Assembly: GCA_035926095.1 (NCBI GenBank)
Contig: JAVRQT010000006.1
Location: 186,001-250,000, forward strand
Length of the DNA stretch: 64,000 nucleotides
Source of the DNA: Elasticomyces elasticus
Taxonomy: Eukaryota > Ascomycota > Dothideomycetes > Mycosphaerellales > Teratosphaeriaceae
Reading direction: 5' to 3'
Shown here: in pieces, positions 22,231 through 33,674 of the stretch
Layout of the letters: every line of letters begins with the position of its first letter
Numbering within the stretch: position 1 is the stretch's first letter
Program-made: the position numbers and the translations under genes
Notes under the pieces: generated by a model
Told to the model about the DNA's origin: nothing
Databases searched by the model: none
The model's input: the letters and a program-made list of their open reading frames with translations, nothing else

Positions 22231-24069
22231 GGTGGCGCGTCTAGGAAGGATCCCGCGGGTGCGTCGATGGAAGGGTCGCCCATTGGAAGAACCATCACCA
22301 AGAGAGAGTCACCAGATGTCGACGAAGTTTAGTTTACCACAGAGGTGTGGGACGAGTGGGATGAATGGTACGAGCGACAAGTGACAAGGCTTGCGCTAGC
22401 ATTTGGAAGAAAGCATCGACGACGGGGGGATGTAAATGATTATGTACACGCATGAGGAGGATCACGGCCGGGTCACAGCACGGCCACGAAATAATGGAAG
22501 AGGTGGACGGGGAGGCGAGGCGTGAGGTTTTGGCGTACAGGTACGGGGGGGGGGGTTCTTTGCGGGGCCTTTGATGTCCTAATGTAACCGCAAGGCGTTG
22601 ATCGGTTGTTTGGGGAGACATGATACAACAACGAATGGGCGGCGGCGAACATTGCACATGAGCATGTACTACTACCATTCGATATGGGCGGATGCATTGC
22701 AGCGAAGAGACAGTGTATTGGGAATAGTTTAGAGAGCCATTTAAGTGGCTTACTGGTGCTTGCTTCGATATACAGGTTGCATCGTCTTCTTCTGCTGACG
22801 GCAACGATTGATGTACTACTCATTGTTACCACCTTCTCATTCTCATCCCAATCTCTCCAAAGTGAGGAAATGTCGTCGTCAACGGCCAAAGCACAGCCTT
22901 CTTGCTAGTGGTCGATCCCGTAAAAGTGTCCCACGCACCTGGATCCGTGGGGCGGGCCTAGACGCCGCGATCGTCAAATCCAATATAATATATCGGGTAA
23001 GCTACTGCAAGAGTAGCGCAGGACAGGGATTCGCGAGAGCATAATAGCAACATCCTAAAGCGGCCAACCGGCCAAGCTGTTTCAGTCGTGGGCTGTGACC
23101 TGTGGCGTCTCATCGATGATCAGCGTTGCAAACATACCGCGGCATGGCAACGACGGGGTCTGAAGGCCCAGATGAGTGCGTGTGTCATGAGTCGCATGTC
23201 CATAGGCCCAGACCAGGTGTGGTCTCGCTGCAAGTCGGCGGACCTTCGTTCCAAGTTGGCGGCGACATGCGGGGTTCTGCAAGGGTCACGGCAGGTTCCA
23301 ACATCACCTCTCCAAGCAAGAACATGGACGGCGGACCATGGCGACTATCGGACTTCGCTGGTCCTCACGTCTCGCCAGCCACGGCAGCTGCACACACTTG
23401 AGGTCACGCGTGCTTAGAAGCTCATTTCCACACCCTCTCTCGACGACGAAAAGGGGTGGTCCCATTCAGCTCCGCAGGCCAAGAATCAATCTCAGCTTGT
23501 AAGAATGTCATCACATCCGAATAAATTAGCTCCTGACGTGTGGCCACAGCACCTGGCCCGATGCTCAATCACGATCCTATGCAAGTACACCAGAGAAACC
23601 GGATTCTGCCACAGCCACGGGGTCTGCTGCCTCTGAACGGGTAAGTCCAAGCAGTCCTACCGTACATGTGTCACGAGCTCGCAGTCTCCGCGGACCTTTT
23701 CAAAGTACCGCGGCTCGCCAGCACAATACTCCATCCGGGCATGGAGACGACCAATGTAACGGCGGGAAGACATGTTCTTGTACTATCATGGCTGTCCAGC
23801 CGCCTCATCGCAACAACATGCAACCACACCATGAAGTGAGGCAAACTCGGAGACTATAGGCTTGCCACCATCACGTCTCGCCATGCCAGATCCATGCGTC
23901 GTGGTCGATCTCGCACGAAACCACGCATTGTGTCTCATGTGCTCAACCAAATGACGAGTCTGGAGTTTGGCAGCCATCTCAACAACCGCTCAATGCAGGT
24001 TCGAGAACGCGCGAGGAAGACTGACGGCTGTCAAGCTGATCGATGTAGCGATCGGTCTGCACTTCGCGA
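22231..24069. other. 1.8 kb gap between WOPR gene and cardiolipin synthase
   Basis: Holds the WOPR 3' flank and the CRD1 promoter, and possibly a missing 5' exon of CRD1. Small open frames on both strands (for example 22334-22804 minus) look incidental. An 11-nt G run lies at 22545-22555. Confidence 0.45.
22545..22555. repeat. G11 homopolymer
   Basis: Eleven consecutive G on the plus strand about 320 nt past the WOPR stop codon. It may be a 3'-flank tract or an assembly-sensitive site. Confidence 0.85.
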
Positions 24070-25131
24070 TTGAAAATCGTGTTGAGACGTGATGGTGGTG
24101 ACTGTGCGTGCGGAAGGCTCAGAACCTCAGACTGTGTTCTGACTGATACCCGTCTTGACTTCATCGCCTTTTCGATCTCGGCGAACACGTCTGCGGGTTC
24201 GCATGCGCTGAATTTGTCTTGTGTGCCCAAGCTGATGATTCCTATTCGACAGCCCGGAACATCAAAACCTGTAGCTCGGACTCTCGAAGCTGCCCAGGAA
24301 CGTACCAAGGCGGTGACCCAAAAAGTACGCTCGTCAATTACCGGTCTCACACCACGGGAACAGATCTACAACCTTCCTAATCTCTTGACCGTCTCTCGAC
24401 TTGTTGCAGCTCCAGTCACGGCATACCTGCTGGTGCACGACCAATACACATGGGCGCTTGCGCTCTTTGCGTACGCCGGAATAACAGATCTCGTCGATGG
24501 CTGGCTTGCGCGGCGATGGAAGCTGCAGACAGTTGCGGGCAGCGTGATGGATCCGATGGCCGATAAAGCGTTGATGATTATCTTGACGGTGACGTTGGCC
24601 GTCAAAGGTGCATTGCCGCTATACCTTGCGACGCTGATACTGGGTCGAGATGCATCGCTTGCCATTGCCGCGATATACTATCGCTACGCCTCTTTACCAG
24701 CACCGAAAACGTTCATGCGATATTGGGACTTTACGCTACCGTCCGCGGAGGTCCATCCGACCACGGTCTCAAAGTACAACACCTTCCTGCAGCTTATGCT
24801 GATTGGCTCGACACTGGCACTGCCAGTCGTCACAGCCAGTGGGCACACTGTTAGCGCGTTGCAGGGAATGGATCTGCATCAAGCAATGACATACTTTCAA
24901 TGGCTTGTCGCAGGAACGACAGCCTGGAGTGGTCTGAGCTACGCTTTCTTGAAGAACGCTGTTACCATCATGGGCACGAACGAGGAGCTCAAGGCCAAGC
25001 AGGGCGCGAGAGGCAGAGCAATCATTGGTGTCACCTTTGGGAATGTAGTGGCTGCAGCAACGTATTTTGGCCTGACCGCAGAAGAAGAGGAACTGGAGCG
25101 GCAGCCGAAGGTGGATTTGGTTGCGTTTTAG
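24070..25131 (+). CDS. CRD1: cardiolipin synthase (CDP-alcohol phosphatidyltransferase)
   Basis: Crd1 joins CDP-diacylglycerol and phosphatidylglycerol to make cardiolipin in the mitochondrial inner membrane. The CDP-alcohol transferase motif D-x2-DG-x2-AR-x8-G-x3-D-x3-D is complete (DLVDGWLARRWK, then GSVMDPMADK). Flanking blocks IYNLPNLLTVSRLVAAPVTA, TLILGRDASLAIAAIYYR, FTLPSAEVHPTTVSKYNT and TTAWSGLSYAF match fungal Crd1, with several hydrophobic helices. The first 95 codons look unlike a usual mitochondrial presequence, being Cys- and Asp-containing. The true start may be the ATG at 24235 or lie in an upstream exon, so the 5' end is provisional. Confidence 0.88.
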   Translation: MKIVLRRDGGDCACGRLRTSDCVLTDTRLDFIAFSISANTSAGSHALNLSCVPKLMIPIRQPGTSKPVARTLEAAQERTKAVTQKVRSSITGLTPREQIYNLPNLLTVSRLVAAPVTAYLLVHDQYTWALALFAYAGITDLVDGWLARRWKLQTVAGSVMDPMADKALMIILTVTLAVKGALPLYLATLILGRDASLAIAAIYYRYASLPAPKTFMRYWDFTLPSAEVHPTTVSKYNTFLQLMLIGSTLALPVVTASGHTVSALQGMDLHQAMTYFQWLVAGTTAWSGLSYAFLKNAVTIMGTNEELKAKQGARGRAIIGVTFGNVVAAATYFGLTAEEEELERQPKVDLVAF

Positions 25132-26357
25132 CGTGTAAGAATACATCTGTAATTATATCCCAGCTGACCAACAGATCTACCGTCACCTGGCTCAGAGACG
25201 TATAAAAATACGTATGTGCGTGTTCGCAGGAACCAAGAGATAGTCCTGTCAGCGCTCACATTATGAGAGTGAGGCCAGGTAAGGCTGCCGAGGAAAACGT
25301 CTGTTGGGACTCACGCGGGTCTCCGCATCCAGAGCTATAGGCGAATTCTACTACCACGGCTGAGGCAGTCATGGACAGGAGTCCCAAAATATCAAGCTGA
25401 GAGCCACAGATAGGCAGCGTCACTCAGAAGTCCGAAAGTGTCTGCTCGGGGAGACGCAAGCCAGGCGAGGTACGCTTGCAGGGAGTGGTCCATACCAGTA
25501 TCGCGTGTTAGGGTGATACTGGTTAGTATGCTGGAGCGTCGTGGGCATACCTAACAAAGCCAAGCATAGCACAGTCCCGCCACGCGGCTGTCCAGAGCAC
25601 CAGAGGCTTACATCTTAGACGGCACAGAGTCGGAGTTAGAAGGAGGAGAAAGTCTGGCGCATCTAATGCGTGCTTGGTAAAAGGAGGAATTATGGTATGT
25701 TGCCTTACAAGCCCGCGATGAAACATCAACTCGAGCTCGAGACCGACAGTGAGACATGTTTCGCTCCAAAAGCTACCTTACTTCTGAAACATCATATGGC
25801 CTCGCCATAATGCATTACTGCTTTGCGGTGTATACGGGCATGGTGTGATGGAAGAAGAGCTCTGTGGTGAAGCAAGAGAAGGCTGATGTGTTCTGTAGAG
25901 ACCGACTAATGTTGCCCGTTGCAGGGTTTGCGAGTGCATTGTCTTAGAGTCGCTCAAGGACACCAGGAAGGTGGTGAGATGTACGGCAATATGATCTGGC
26001 TTGTTTGGCGAACGGGCAACATTGACGGGTAATGGATGCGAGGGGTATCCATTACCGCGGATCCCACGTCTCGCATAGGCTGGTAACGGCGGTCAAGATG
26101 GTATTTGAACAACGCATGTTCGACGAATAGCAAAGTGTTACCAGTGGCTTCTTCGACCTCCGGCAGCATTGAGTCAAGCCACTGGTCGTTCAACGCTCGG
26201 CATAATCGGCTAGGGTGTGCAAAGAAGCACCAGGAGAACACTCCAGCAATGTGTCTCGTCTTCCACGATAAGCGGAAATCGAAGTGGAATGTGTGCGGCT
26301 CAGCACAGGTACGACGTGAAGCAGTGCGGACACGACAAGACCCACGACCAAGGAGAC

Positions 26358-26386
26358 GGCCAATACCTATCAGATCAGCGCATCGA
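26358..26386 (+). repeat. 29-nt direct repeat, copy 1
   Basis: Direct repeat with the copy at 26744-26772, 26 of 29 positions identical by eye, 386 nt apart. The shared core is CTATCAGAT followed by AGCGCATCGA. It may be the remains of an old duplicated element. Confidence 0.6.
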
Positions 26387-26743
26387 GGGTTTTATGAATA
26401 CCTTGATGGACAACCTTGATGGGCTATCCACATATCATTTCGATTGCATATTTATTACGGCCACTTCACAGCATCCCTCCCAACACATAATGTGTGGCAG
26501 TGTTGGCTGAATAACTGACAGATGCAGACTTTCAGCAGCGTACCACGGACCGAACTCGCGAATTCAATTGCCAGTGGAGGACCTACAGCACTTCAAGAGC
26601 TACGACTAGGCGCGAACCACAGGATAACTACACATCCTAGCACGTCAACTTGCCCAATTTTTGGTAACAGGGCTAAAGTGCCAAGCAAGTTTCAACACTG
26701 CTGCATCCGAGGACAGCAGACTCGGTGGCGAACGAAGCACTCC

Positions 26744-26772
26744 GGCCAACGCCTATCAGATAAGCGCATCGA
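26744..26772 (+). repeat. 29-nt direct repeat, copy 2
   Basis: Partner of 26358-26386. Three differences, two of them transitions. No flanking terminal repeats were found. Confidence 0.6.
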
Positions 26773-27090
26773 AGCATGCCGCCAAGCAAAATTTACACAC
26801 GCTTCATGCGAAGAGCCGCAGCCTTGTTACATCCATCGTCACAGAAGCTGTTCTGAGCACTTTGATTGGCTGCCGGAAGAAATGTTATGCAGATCATCTG
26901 GACCTGCATCATGCTAATCAAGCTTTAGGAAGGTCGGGTTGCGTTGATCCAACTTCACTGGAGCCTCAATGCAAGAACGAATTTGCTTTGTGGTCGGCGT
27001 TACCGAGGAGTGGTATATGTGAAGGCTAAGTACATATCCGTTCCACTTTCTCTCACGTTTCGTTCTCTACAAAACCTCCAAACCCTCACG

Positions 27091-28086
27091 ATGTATACAA
27101 CTCTACTAGCAGCAGCATTCGCCCTCCGCGGCGCCAACGCCTGGGGCACCCTCGGCCACGAAACCGTGGCTTTCATCGCACAACACTACGTCACCAACCA
27201 CACCGCAGCCTGGGCACAATCTATCCTCTCCAACGACTCGGCTTCCTACCTCGCAGGCGTAGCAACATGGGCGGATAGCTACCGTTACACCGCCGAGGGC
27301 AAGTTCTCTGCGCCGTTCCATTACATCGATGCCGAGGACTCCCCACCCACAAGCTGCAATGTCGATTTCGAGCGAGACTGCGGAAGCGAAGGTTGTGTCG
27401 TGAGCGCGATCGCCAATTACACTACCCGTGTGCAGGCTGCCAATGTGTCAGCAGAGCAAAGGGATTATGCCTTGAGGTTCTTGGTGCACTTCATCGGCGA
27501 CATTACGCAGCCTCTTCACGACGAGGCGCTGGAGGTCGGCGGCAACGACATCGATGTCACTTTCAACGGTACGGCTACCAACCTCCACCATATCTGGGAC
27601 ACCAACATGCCTGAGGAGCTTCGTGGGGGCTACAGTCTCAAGGACGCTGCAGCATGGGCGGTCAACCTGACGGCGGAGATCGATTCAGGGGTCTACCAGA
27701 ACCAAACCGCTTCATGGGTGGCTGGATTGGACGTCAACGACGCTAAAGCCACTGCTCTGAGCTGGGCTACCGACGCTAATGCGTTTGTCTGCTCGGTCGT
27801 GCTCCCCGATGGGGAGGCAGCGATTAACGGCACCGAGACTTACCCGGCGTACTACGATAGTGCTATCGGTACGATTGAGGTACAGATTGCGAAGGCTGGT
27901 GTGCGCTTGGCGGCTTGGTTGGATGCTCTTGCGGCTGGGAACAAGACTGTTGCGCACGCGTATGCTGGTCGCAGGAGTCTTTCAGTGGATGTCAGTGGAA
28001 GGGAGTTATTGCCTGAGCCGAGGGAGTTGAGTGTGGCGAAGTTGAAGAGGGCGGCTATTGGGTGGGGGTGTGGCCATCAGCATTGA
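27091..28086 (+). CDS. secreted S1/P1-type zinc nuclease
   Basis: These are extracellular trinuclear-zinc nucleases that cut single-stranded DNA and RNA and release 3'-phosphate of mononucleotides. The 331-residue single-exon protein has a signal peptide (MYTTLLAAAFALRGANA). Cleavage exposes the N-terminal Trp of WGTLGHETVAFIAQ, which is itself a zinc ligand. The other ligands are visible: the early His in GHE, Asp in TWADSYR, His in PFHYID, the HFIGDITQPLHDE block, and HHIWD. Several N-glycosylation sequons (NHT, NDS, NYT, NVS, NGT, NQT) agree with secretion. The frame also opens upstream at 26944, but the ATG at 27091 is the only start that gives a signal peptide. The last 40 residues are a basic extension. 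Confidence 0.95.
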   Translation: MYTTLLAAAFALRGANAWGTLGHETVAFIAQHYVTNHTAAWAQSILSNDSASYLAGVATWADSYRYTAEGKFSAPFHYIDAEDSPPTSCNVDFERDCGSEGCVVSAIANYTTRVQAANVSAEQRDYALRFLVHFIGDITQPLHDEALEVGGNDIDVTFNGTATNLHHIWDTNMPEELRGGYSLKDAAAWAVNLTAEIDSGVYQNQTASWVAGLDVNDAKATALSWATDANAFVCSVVLPDGEAAINGTETYPAYYDSAIGTIEVQIAKAGVRLAAWLDALAAGNKTVAHAYAGRRSLSVDVSGRELLPEPRELSVAKLKRAAIGWGCGHQH

Positions 28087-28218
28087 GTGGCAAGTTTGTG
28101 CTGATATGAGGTAACTCGATAGATGATAGAGACGAGGTATGGATTGTACGAATAGCAGTGCGAGCAAGCTCAAGCGGTGTATGTGTATGTGCGCGAACTG
28201 GCCGAGTCGACGGTCTTT

Positions 28219-29664
28219 CTAGATGACGACTGTCTCTCCCACATCGCACAGCCCAACTCCTTCTTTAGTAGTATTTATCGACGAACCTTCGCCCTCGACA
28301 CCGCCACCACGCCATATGCCCTCCTTCTCCGCCGCTGCTCGCCATCTCCGCGGCGGATCACGCACGTCCTCGTACTGCCCACTGAGCCCTCCTCTTACAG
28401 TCCCATAATGCATGCCAAGGCTCAACTTCGACTTCACCTCCTTGTGAATATGTATCGACTGCTCCGGCGTCGCATGAACACCTCCCATAAACGCATATGG
28501 CGTCATCAACCCAATTGGTAGCATCGACAGATCGAAGGGACCTAGTGTCTCACCGATATCCACGAATGCTGGACATGGCGCTGGGGTGTCTTTGGCCTGA
28601 TAAGCAGTGTCCCCTGCAAAGTAAACCTTCTTACCGCCCGCTTCGAGAGTCCAGCCACACCACAATGTGTGACCCATGTTGAGCACATGGCGACCGGAGA
28701 AGTGCTGGGTAGGACAGCAGGTCATCTTGACGCTGCCGAACTCAGCGCTCTCCAGCTCGAAATTATCCCACCAGTCTGCATCCGTCACCTCGTCTGAACT
28801 GCAGCCTAGGTGCTCCATAAACCAGTGCTTGTTGTTGAGTCCAGCGATGAAGTGTACCTTGCCTTTCCGCTTTTTGTAAATGTGCTGGACTGTGGCGAAG
28901 TCGAGGTGGTCGTAGTGATCGTGGGATATGCAAACGATATCGACGTCAGGCAGCTCATCCAACGTACATGGCGGCGGTGTATATCGCTTGGGGCCAAGAA
29001 ATTGCACCGGACTTGTTCGTTCTGAGAAGACCGGATCGCAGAGTATTCGAAGACCACGCTCTGCTCCGTTGACAGCCGGCATTTCTATCAGGAAAGATGC
29101 GTGGCCGATGAACGTTGCTTTCAGTCGATCATTCTTGCCCACACCCCAGTCTGGTTTGCGGACTTTGACCAGTTCATCAGATCGTGTTCCATTTGGTCCT
29201 TGTGGTACTGGGACAAAGTTTCGTTCACTGCCAAATCGTGCGTTGAAAGCGGCAAGTGGGCCATTTTTCTGTCCAACCGAAGGCCATGGACTCCGGAAAC
29301 TCGTTGGCGGGTTGCCAACGTGATGCTCTTTCGTTTGTCCCGCTGCTGGCGGTCGTGGCGGCAGTGCCTTGGCAGTTACTGTCGACACCATCCTGGCTCC
29401 TAAGATGGTGTGCAGTCCCTGTACTCCCAGCTGCCGTTTGAAGATCTGGTGCGGCGGCATGTGTACTACTGCAGGTTTATGTACTGTTTGTTGACATGAC
29501 GCGCACGTTCTACGCCCGAGAGAGCGGACGAAACTAGAACCGATTGCGAGAAGCTGTACGGTACGATTGCGTCTCAACAACACTGATGTCGCTATTGCAG
29601 AGACAGACACGTCCCCGTTGCCGAAGCTATCTTGCTTTCGAGATGTTGTGCTTGTTGTTTGCAA
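28219..29664 (-). CDS. NAPE-PLD-like metallo-beta-lactamase-fold hydrolase (FMP30 family)
   Basis: Members hydrolyse N-acyl-phosphatidylethanolamines; yeast Fmp30 is in the mitochondrial inner membrane. The zinc site is intact: SHDHYDHLD (HxHxDH), the downstream His in TQHFSGRH, the bridging Asp in VYFAGDTAY, and the late His in LGMHYGT. Other family blocks are FIGHASFLIEM, CDPVFSERTSPVQFLGPKRY and MTPYAFMGGVHATPEQS. The frame gives 481 residues from the ATG at 29664. An alternative start at 29460 (MPPHQIFKRQ) would shorten it by 68 residues. The Arg-rich, acid-poor N-terminus (LLRRNRTVQLL, SLGRRT) suits mitochondrial import, so I keep the longer form. It converges on the nuclease gene, 132 nt between stops. 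Confidence 0.88.
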   Translation of the reverse strand: MQTTSTTSRKQDSFGNGDVSVSAIATSVLLRRNRTVQLLAIGSSFVRSLGRRTCASCQQTVHKPAVVHMPPHQIFKRQLGVQGLHTILGARMVSTVTAKALPPRPPAAGQTKEHHVGNPPTSFRSPWPSVGQKNGPLAAFNARFGSERNFVPVPQGPNGTRSDELVKVRKPDWGVGKNDRLKATFIGHASFLIEMPAVNGAERGLRILCDPVFSERTSPVQFLGPKRYTPPPCTLDELPDVDIVCISHDHYDHLDFATVQHIYKKRKGKVHFIAGLNNKHWFMEHLGCSSDEVTDADWWDNFELESAEFGSVKMTCCPTQHFSGRHVLNMGHTLWCGWTLEAGGKKVYFAGDTAYQAKDTPAPCPAFVDIGETLGPFDLSMLPIGLMTPYAFMGGVHATPEQSIHIHKEVKSKLSLGMHYGTVRGGLSGQYEDVRDPPRRWRAAAEKEGIWRGGGVEGEGSSINTTKEGVGLCDVGETVVI

Positions 29665-30369
29665 TGTTTTGATTCTGTCTTCGAAGCAAAAGCGCGCCTT
29701 CCTATTTGGCGCTACCTCCGAAAGCGGCTAAACACGGGAGTCTCCGTCATCTGTGCGGACTCCACTTTCTTCCAACGTACCAACGATAAGAACATCGCAA
29801 GTCCACGACATGATCGTGCAACACCGAGCAGGACCGACAACTCGGTCAAGTGTACTGCGCAGATACAGACTCCTCACGAGGCGCTTTACAGGTCTTCCAA
29901 AGCGGTGTGTCTGGGTAGGTTACGGTGGCTCGCCGCCACGCCTTCATCGTGCCTCGGACAGATCGACAGGCACCTCCACTCGCCAGGATGCTTCTATCGC
30001 ACATCTCCTTCCGCTCTGAGCAAGGCGCAAATGTTGGCCGCATAGTCCCATACGACATACTTTGCATAGTCCCATTCGAGCCCTGTCGTGTGCTCATGGC
30101 GTGCATACCACCTGCTTCTTATGCTGCTGATCATCCTGGTCGCGCATGTACGATAGACATAGCGCCATATGCTAGCCAGGCACGAAGGGACGGCACGTCA
30201 TGGAGAGGTCGTATGTTGTCAACCATAAGTATCTGGTATCTCTGTTGGCAAGCAGTTCGGTCTCCCTCTCACTTCTTAGCTCCTCAGGCTCTTATTCTCG
30301 ACGATCTGGTATTGTCCACAATTGGCATTTAGGAGAGCGTCCTGCAGCTGCACCAGATCACGCGCCGAT
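29665..30369. other. intergenic: divergent promoters of NAPE-PLD-like and S41 genes
   Basis: A 705-nt interval between divergent genes. Open frames across it (for example 29925-30332 plus) show no recognisable family. Nothing else is seen. Confidence 0.45.
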
Positions 30370-33300
30370 ATGCGATCGTTTCCGTTGATCGCTGCTCTGG
30401 CAAATTGCGCCTACGCTGCGCCACCTCAATGGCATTTTGACAAGCATTCTCACCCAGGCTGGTAAGTCGCCATCCATTCTCTCTATACTTTCCACCTTGC
30501 CAGAGCATGGTTTCCAGAGCCTATCGCGCAACCTCGAAGCCTACAACGACGACTATCAACTTCAAGCAGCGGATTGGCAGTTATACATCTCTGGGCCCTC
30601 GACCACCTTAGGGTTGCTGCACTGGGCTTTGATCGTTTGGCTGCAACTGGCAGTCTCGAGAACCCAACACTTGTCTTCGATTGAACTGTCCTGCGGTCAT
30701 AAACAGATCGCCATGCTAATAGTTTGAAGGTCGGAGCCTAGTGTATACACACCAAAGCAGCCAAAGCCTACTTGGCCATATGGGCATTCGTACCCGTCCT
30801 ACCCACATTCTGCGTCGCCGTCGGCAACGAGCGTTCCATCGGTATCGGCAACGGTATCTAGCAGTCCATCAACCAGCAGTATCCCTGGAAACGGAACGCT
30901 CGCAGCATGTGCTAGTGTTTCCAACCTTGCGGCTTCCTTCACAAGCGCCAATCCGAGCTCGACGCCAACCGTGCCTGCAGAGCTGGCTTACGAATGTAAG
31001 TTTCGATTATATCTCGATATGCTCACATGGTTGAGAGAATATGTTGTTCCCGGGTTTGTTGAAGCCATCTTGCAACCCAATTGGCAAGGAAATTTTCTGG
31101 AACTCTGAAACGTGGCCTACGATAACCTTCTAGGCAAAGTAGCCTGTTGGAACCGTTTTGGCCGTCATAGCTGCTATATAGTCTTCGACGTTTTCGGGAC
31201 GGCTGAATATCACCTTGTTGGACTTCTTTCTCTACCCTTGCTGACTCTACTCATCCAGGCATCAACAGTGTTCCGTTCAACCAGTCTGCGGCTGTAGCTC
31301 TATTGGATTCCATAAGGCCGTATCTGGATTGGCAAACGACAATAGAGTACCTAAAGGAGCCGCCAGCGGAATACGCTGCGAAAGTACAGCCTGCATACGA
31401 TTTTTACGCCAACTTCGAACGCATTTATGACGAGGCCGTAGCTGGCACATACTCCAACGAGTACGAATTCGGCTTTGAGCTCTATCGGTGCTTCCAATTC
31501 GCGCATGATGGTCACTTCGTTTACTATCCGGACAGCGTAACCTCCATTTTCTCTTTTGGCAGAACGACCCCCTTGGTCTCCGTATCGATCGACGGCATTA
31601 GTGTACCCGAGGTTTACGTCTACGCTGACGTCCTGCTTGCCTCGTTCGGGAATGCAACGTGGGTCACGAGCTGGCTTGATGGACTTGATCATGTACTAAC
31701 TTTCACAGATTTGCGCCAAGCCCATTGGCTATGATCGATGGCCAAGATAGCACTACCTGGCTTCTGAACTACTCGCAGTATGGTAGCTTGCAAGACCGTG
31801 ATGCACTTTGGAACAACGTGTTCTACGAGCTCGCTCAGGTCTCTCTTGGTGTGTATCAATAAGACGAAGACTATGTGATCCGAATACTAAATTCTCCCTA
31901 CTAGGCGCCTCCGGATCAGGAACTGGTACCTTCTCTGGCGGTGGACGAGGCAGATGGATCTATCCTGGCCCTACCACTACTCTCACGTTTGCCAACGGAA
32001 CCAGCTTGACTATAGAGAACTTTGCCCGAGTACTGGCTCCCTTCGACAACATTACCACTGGCGAAGACATCTACAGGACCTACTTCACACCACCTGTAGA
32101 GGAGATTGAGTCAGCAGAGAAGGCTGCTACCATGACCACCTCATCGGCTTCCTCAACAGCACCGGCACCAACGAGCTCAACGGTGACCAAGAGTACACCA
32201 GCGCCTGGCTTTCCATCGCCCATCATTCGCGAGATGAGCAACCTGAACTCCGGTTATTTCTTGGATGGCGAGGGCTACGACGATGTCGCCGTCCTGTCGG
32301 TTCCTTCCTTCGTGTCGTCCAACGCCGATGAGATACCCTTCCAGTCCGTCAATACCTACCTGATCAACCGTGCCATAGCGGAGAACAAGACGAAGCTCAT
32401 CATTGACGTATCCGCAAACGGTGGTGGAACAATTCTACAAGGCTACGATTTGTTCAAGCAACTGTTCCCACACGTTCTGCCCTACGGCGCAACCAGATTC
32501 AGGGCTCACGAAGCTTTTGACCTGATCGGACAAGAAGTCAGCGCTTTCTCCGGGCTTGTGCCACGCAGCCTGAACACCAATGATACTGTCCAGAATTTGG
32601 TTTCCACGGCTTGGAACTACCAAACAGACGCCGACGTCAACTATGAGCCTTTCACATCCTGGCAGGAGAAGTTCGGGCCACACGAGTACGGACCGCAACC
32701 AGACAACTTCACAAGTCTAATCAGATGGAACCTCAGCGATGTCTTGACGCCTTTGAACAGCGGAGGTATCTACATCAGTGGGTATCTTAACAGGACCAAC
32801 ATCACCGCCCAGCCATTTGCTGCTGAGAACATTGTGATCGTGTATGACGGGTGAGTTTTAGCCACTTGTGTATCTCAGAAATTCGCTGACGGTTATACTC
32901 ATCGCTCTACAGGTATTGTGCGTCGACCTGCACGATTTTCTCCGAGCTCATGAGGCAACAAGGCGGAGTGAAGACGATCGCGCTTGGCGGACGGCCCAAC
33001 AAGGACATCATCCAAGCTGTCGGAGGCGTGAAGGGTACAAACGACTTCCCCTGGGATTACATTCTTGGCGCCGTCGAGTACCCTTTCCAATACCAGTATA
33101 TCCACGACGCAGAGTACTACAACAGCACCGCTCTGGGCGACTACTCCACACTGCCGCTGTACCGCGCCACCAACTACGTTGTGAACTCCCGGGATGGTAT
33201 TCGAGAAGGCGATGCTACAGAAACACCCCTGCAATTCGTGTACGAGCCAGCAGACTGCAGGATCTACTACACCCCGGAGATGGTGGTGGATGAGACTGCC

Positions 33301-33510
33301 GTCTGGAAGACTGTCGCTGACACAGCGTTCAACGGCATAAGCCACTGTGTTGCAGGCAATTACACCAGTAGTGCGACATCGAAGCGCAGTCTGCGCAAGA
33401 AGCATGCCATTCGTCGAGACCTGGATGCTACAGAGCATCTCAACGCCATCTCGCGGCTGGCTGTGACCAGTGCGGCGACGATTGACGGAGACGCCGTGAT
33501 GTATATTTGA
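30370..33510 (+). CDS. secreted fungal S41 family serine peptidase (CPAF-like)
   Basis: Six exons are inferred: 30370-30461, 30742-30995, 31259-31658, 31709-31848, 31905-32850 and 32913-33510, about 809 residues, all phases consistent. Exon 1 encodes a signal peptide (RSFPLIAALANCAYA). Exon 2 gives a Ser/Pro/Thr-rich segment, then ACASVSNLAASF and TVPAELAYEC continuing into INSVPFNQSAAVALLDS. The intron at 31659-31708 carries a perfect tactaac branch site. The catalytic region reads KLIIDVSANGGG, then VIVYDGYCASTCTIFSELM across the last intron (32851-32912), where the Ser in CAST is the likely nucleophile. Introns 1 (280 nt) and 2 (263 nt) are long for this window. The exon 1/2 junction is the weakest part; another acceptor at 30729 also keeps frame. 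Confidence 0.85.
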
Positions 33511-33674
33511 TCGGCATGGTGTGGCAGAGTTGAGAGGTGACTATTGATGAATTGTACGCAGCAATGCTATAGTGATGTAAATTGAATGAACACGAACTTT
33601 CTCTCACTCCCTATGCTTCCATAGCTCTCAAAGCAAATCTATCATGCACATCCTCTCAGCTTGCGAACTTTCCG

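Larger units (their letters stand above)
25132..27090. other. 2 kb gap between CRD1 and the S1/P1 nuclease
   Basis: No gene was recognised. Overlapping open frames of 60-130 codons (for example 26522-26917 plus, 25954-26241 minus) have no domain. A 29-nt sequence occurs twice (26358 and 26744). The S1/P1 promoter must occupy the right end. Confidence 0.5.

Noticed and set aside
29925..30727. Open frames 29925-30332 and 30437-30727 as separate genes before the S41 peptidase
   Set aside because: The second overlaps the inferred first intron of the peptidase, where only the 30370 ATG gives a signal peptide; neither shows a domain.
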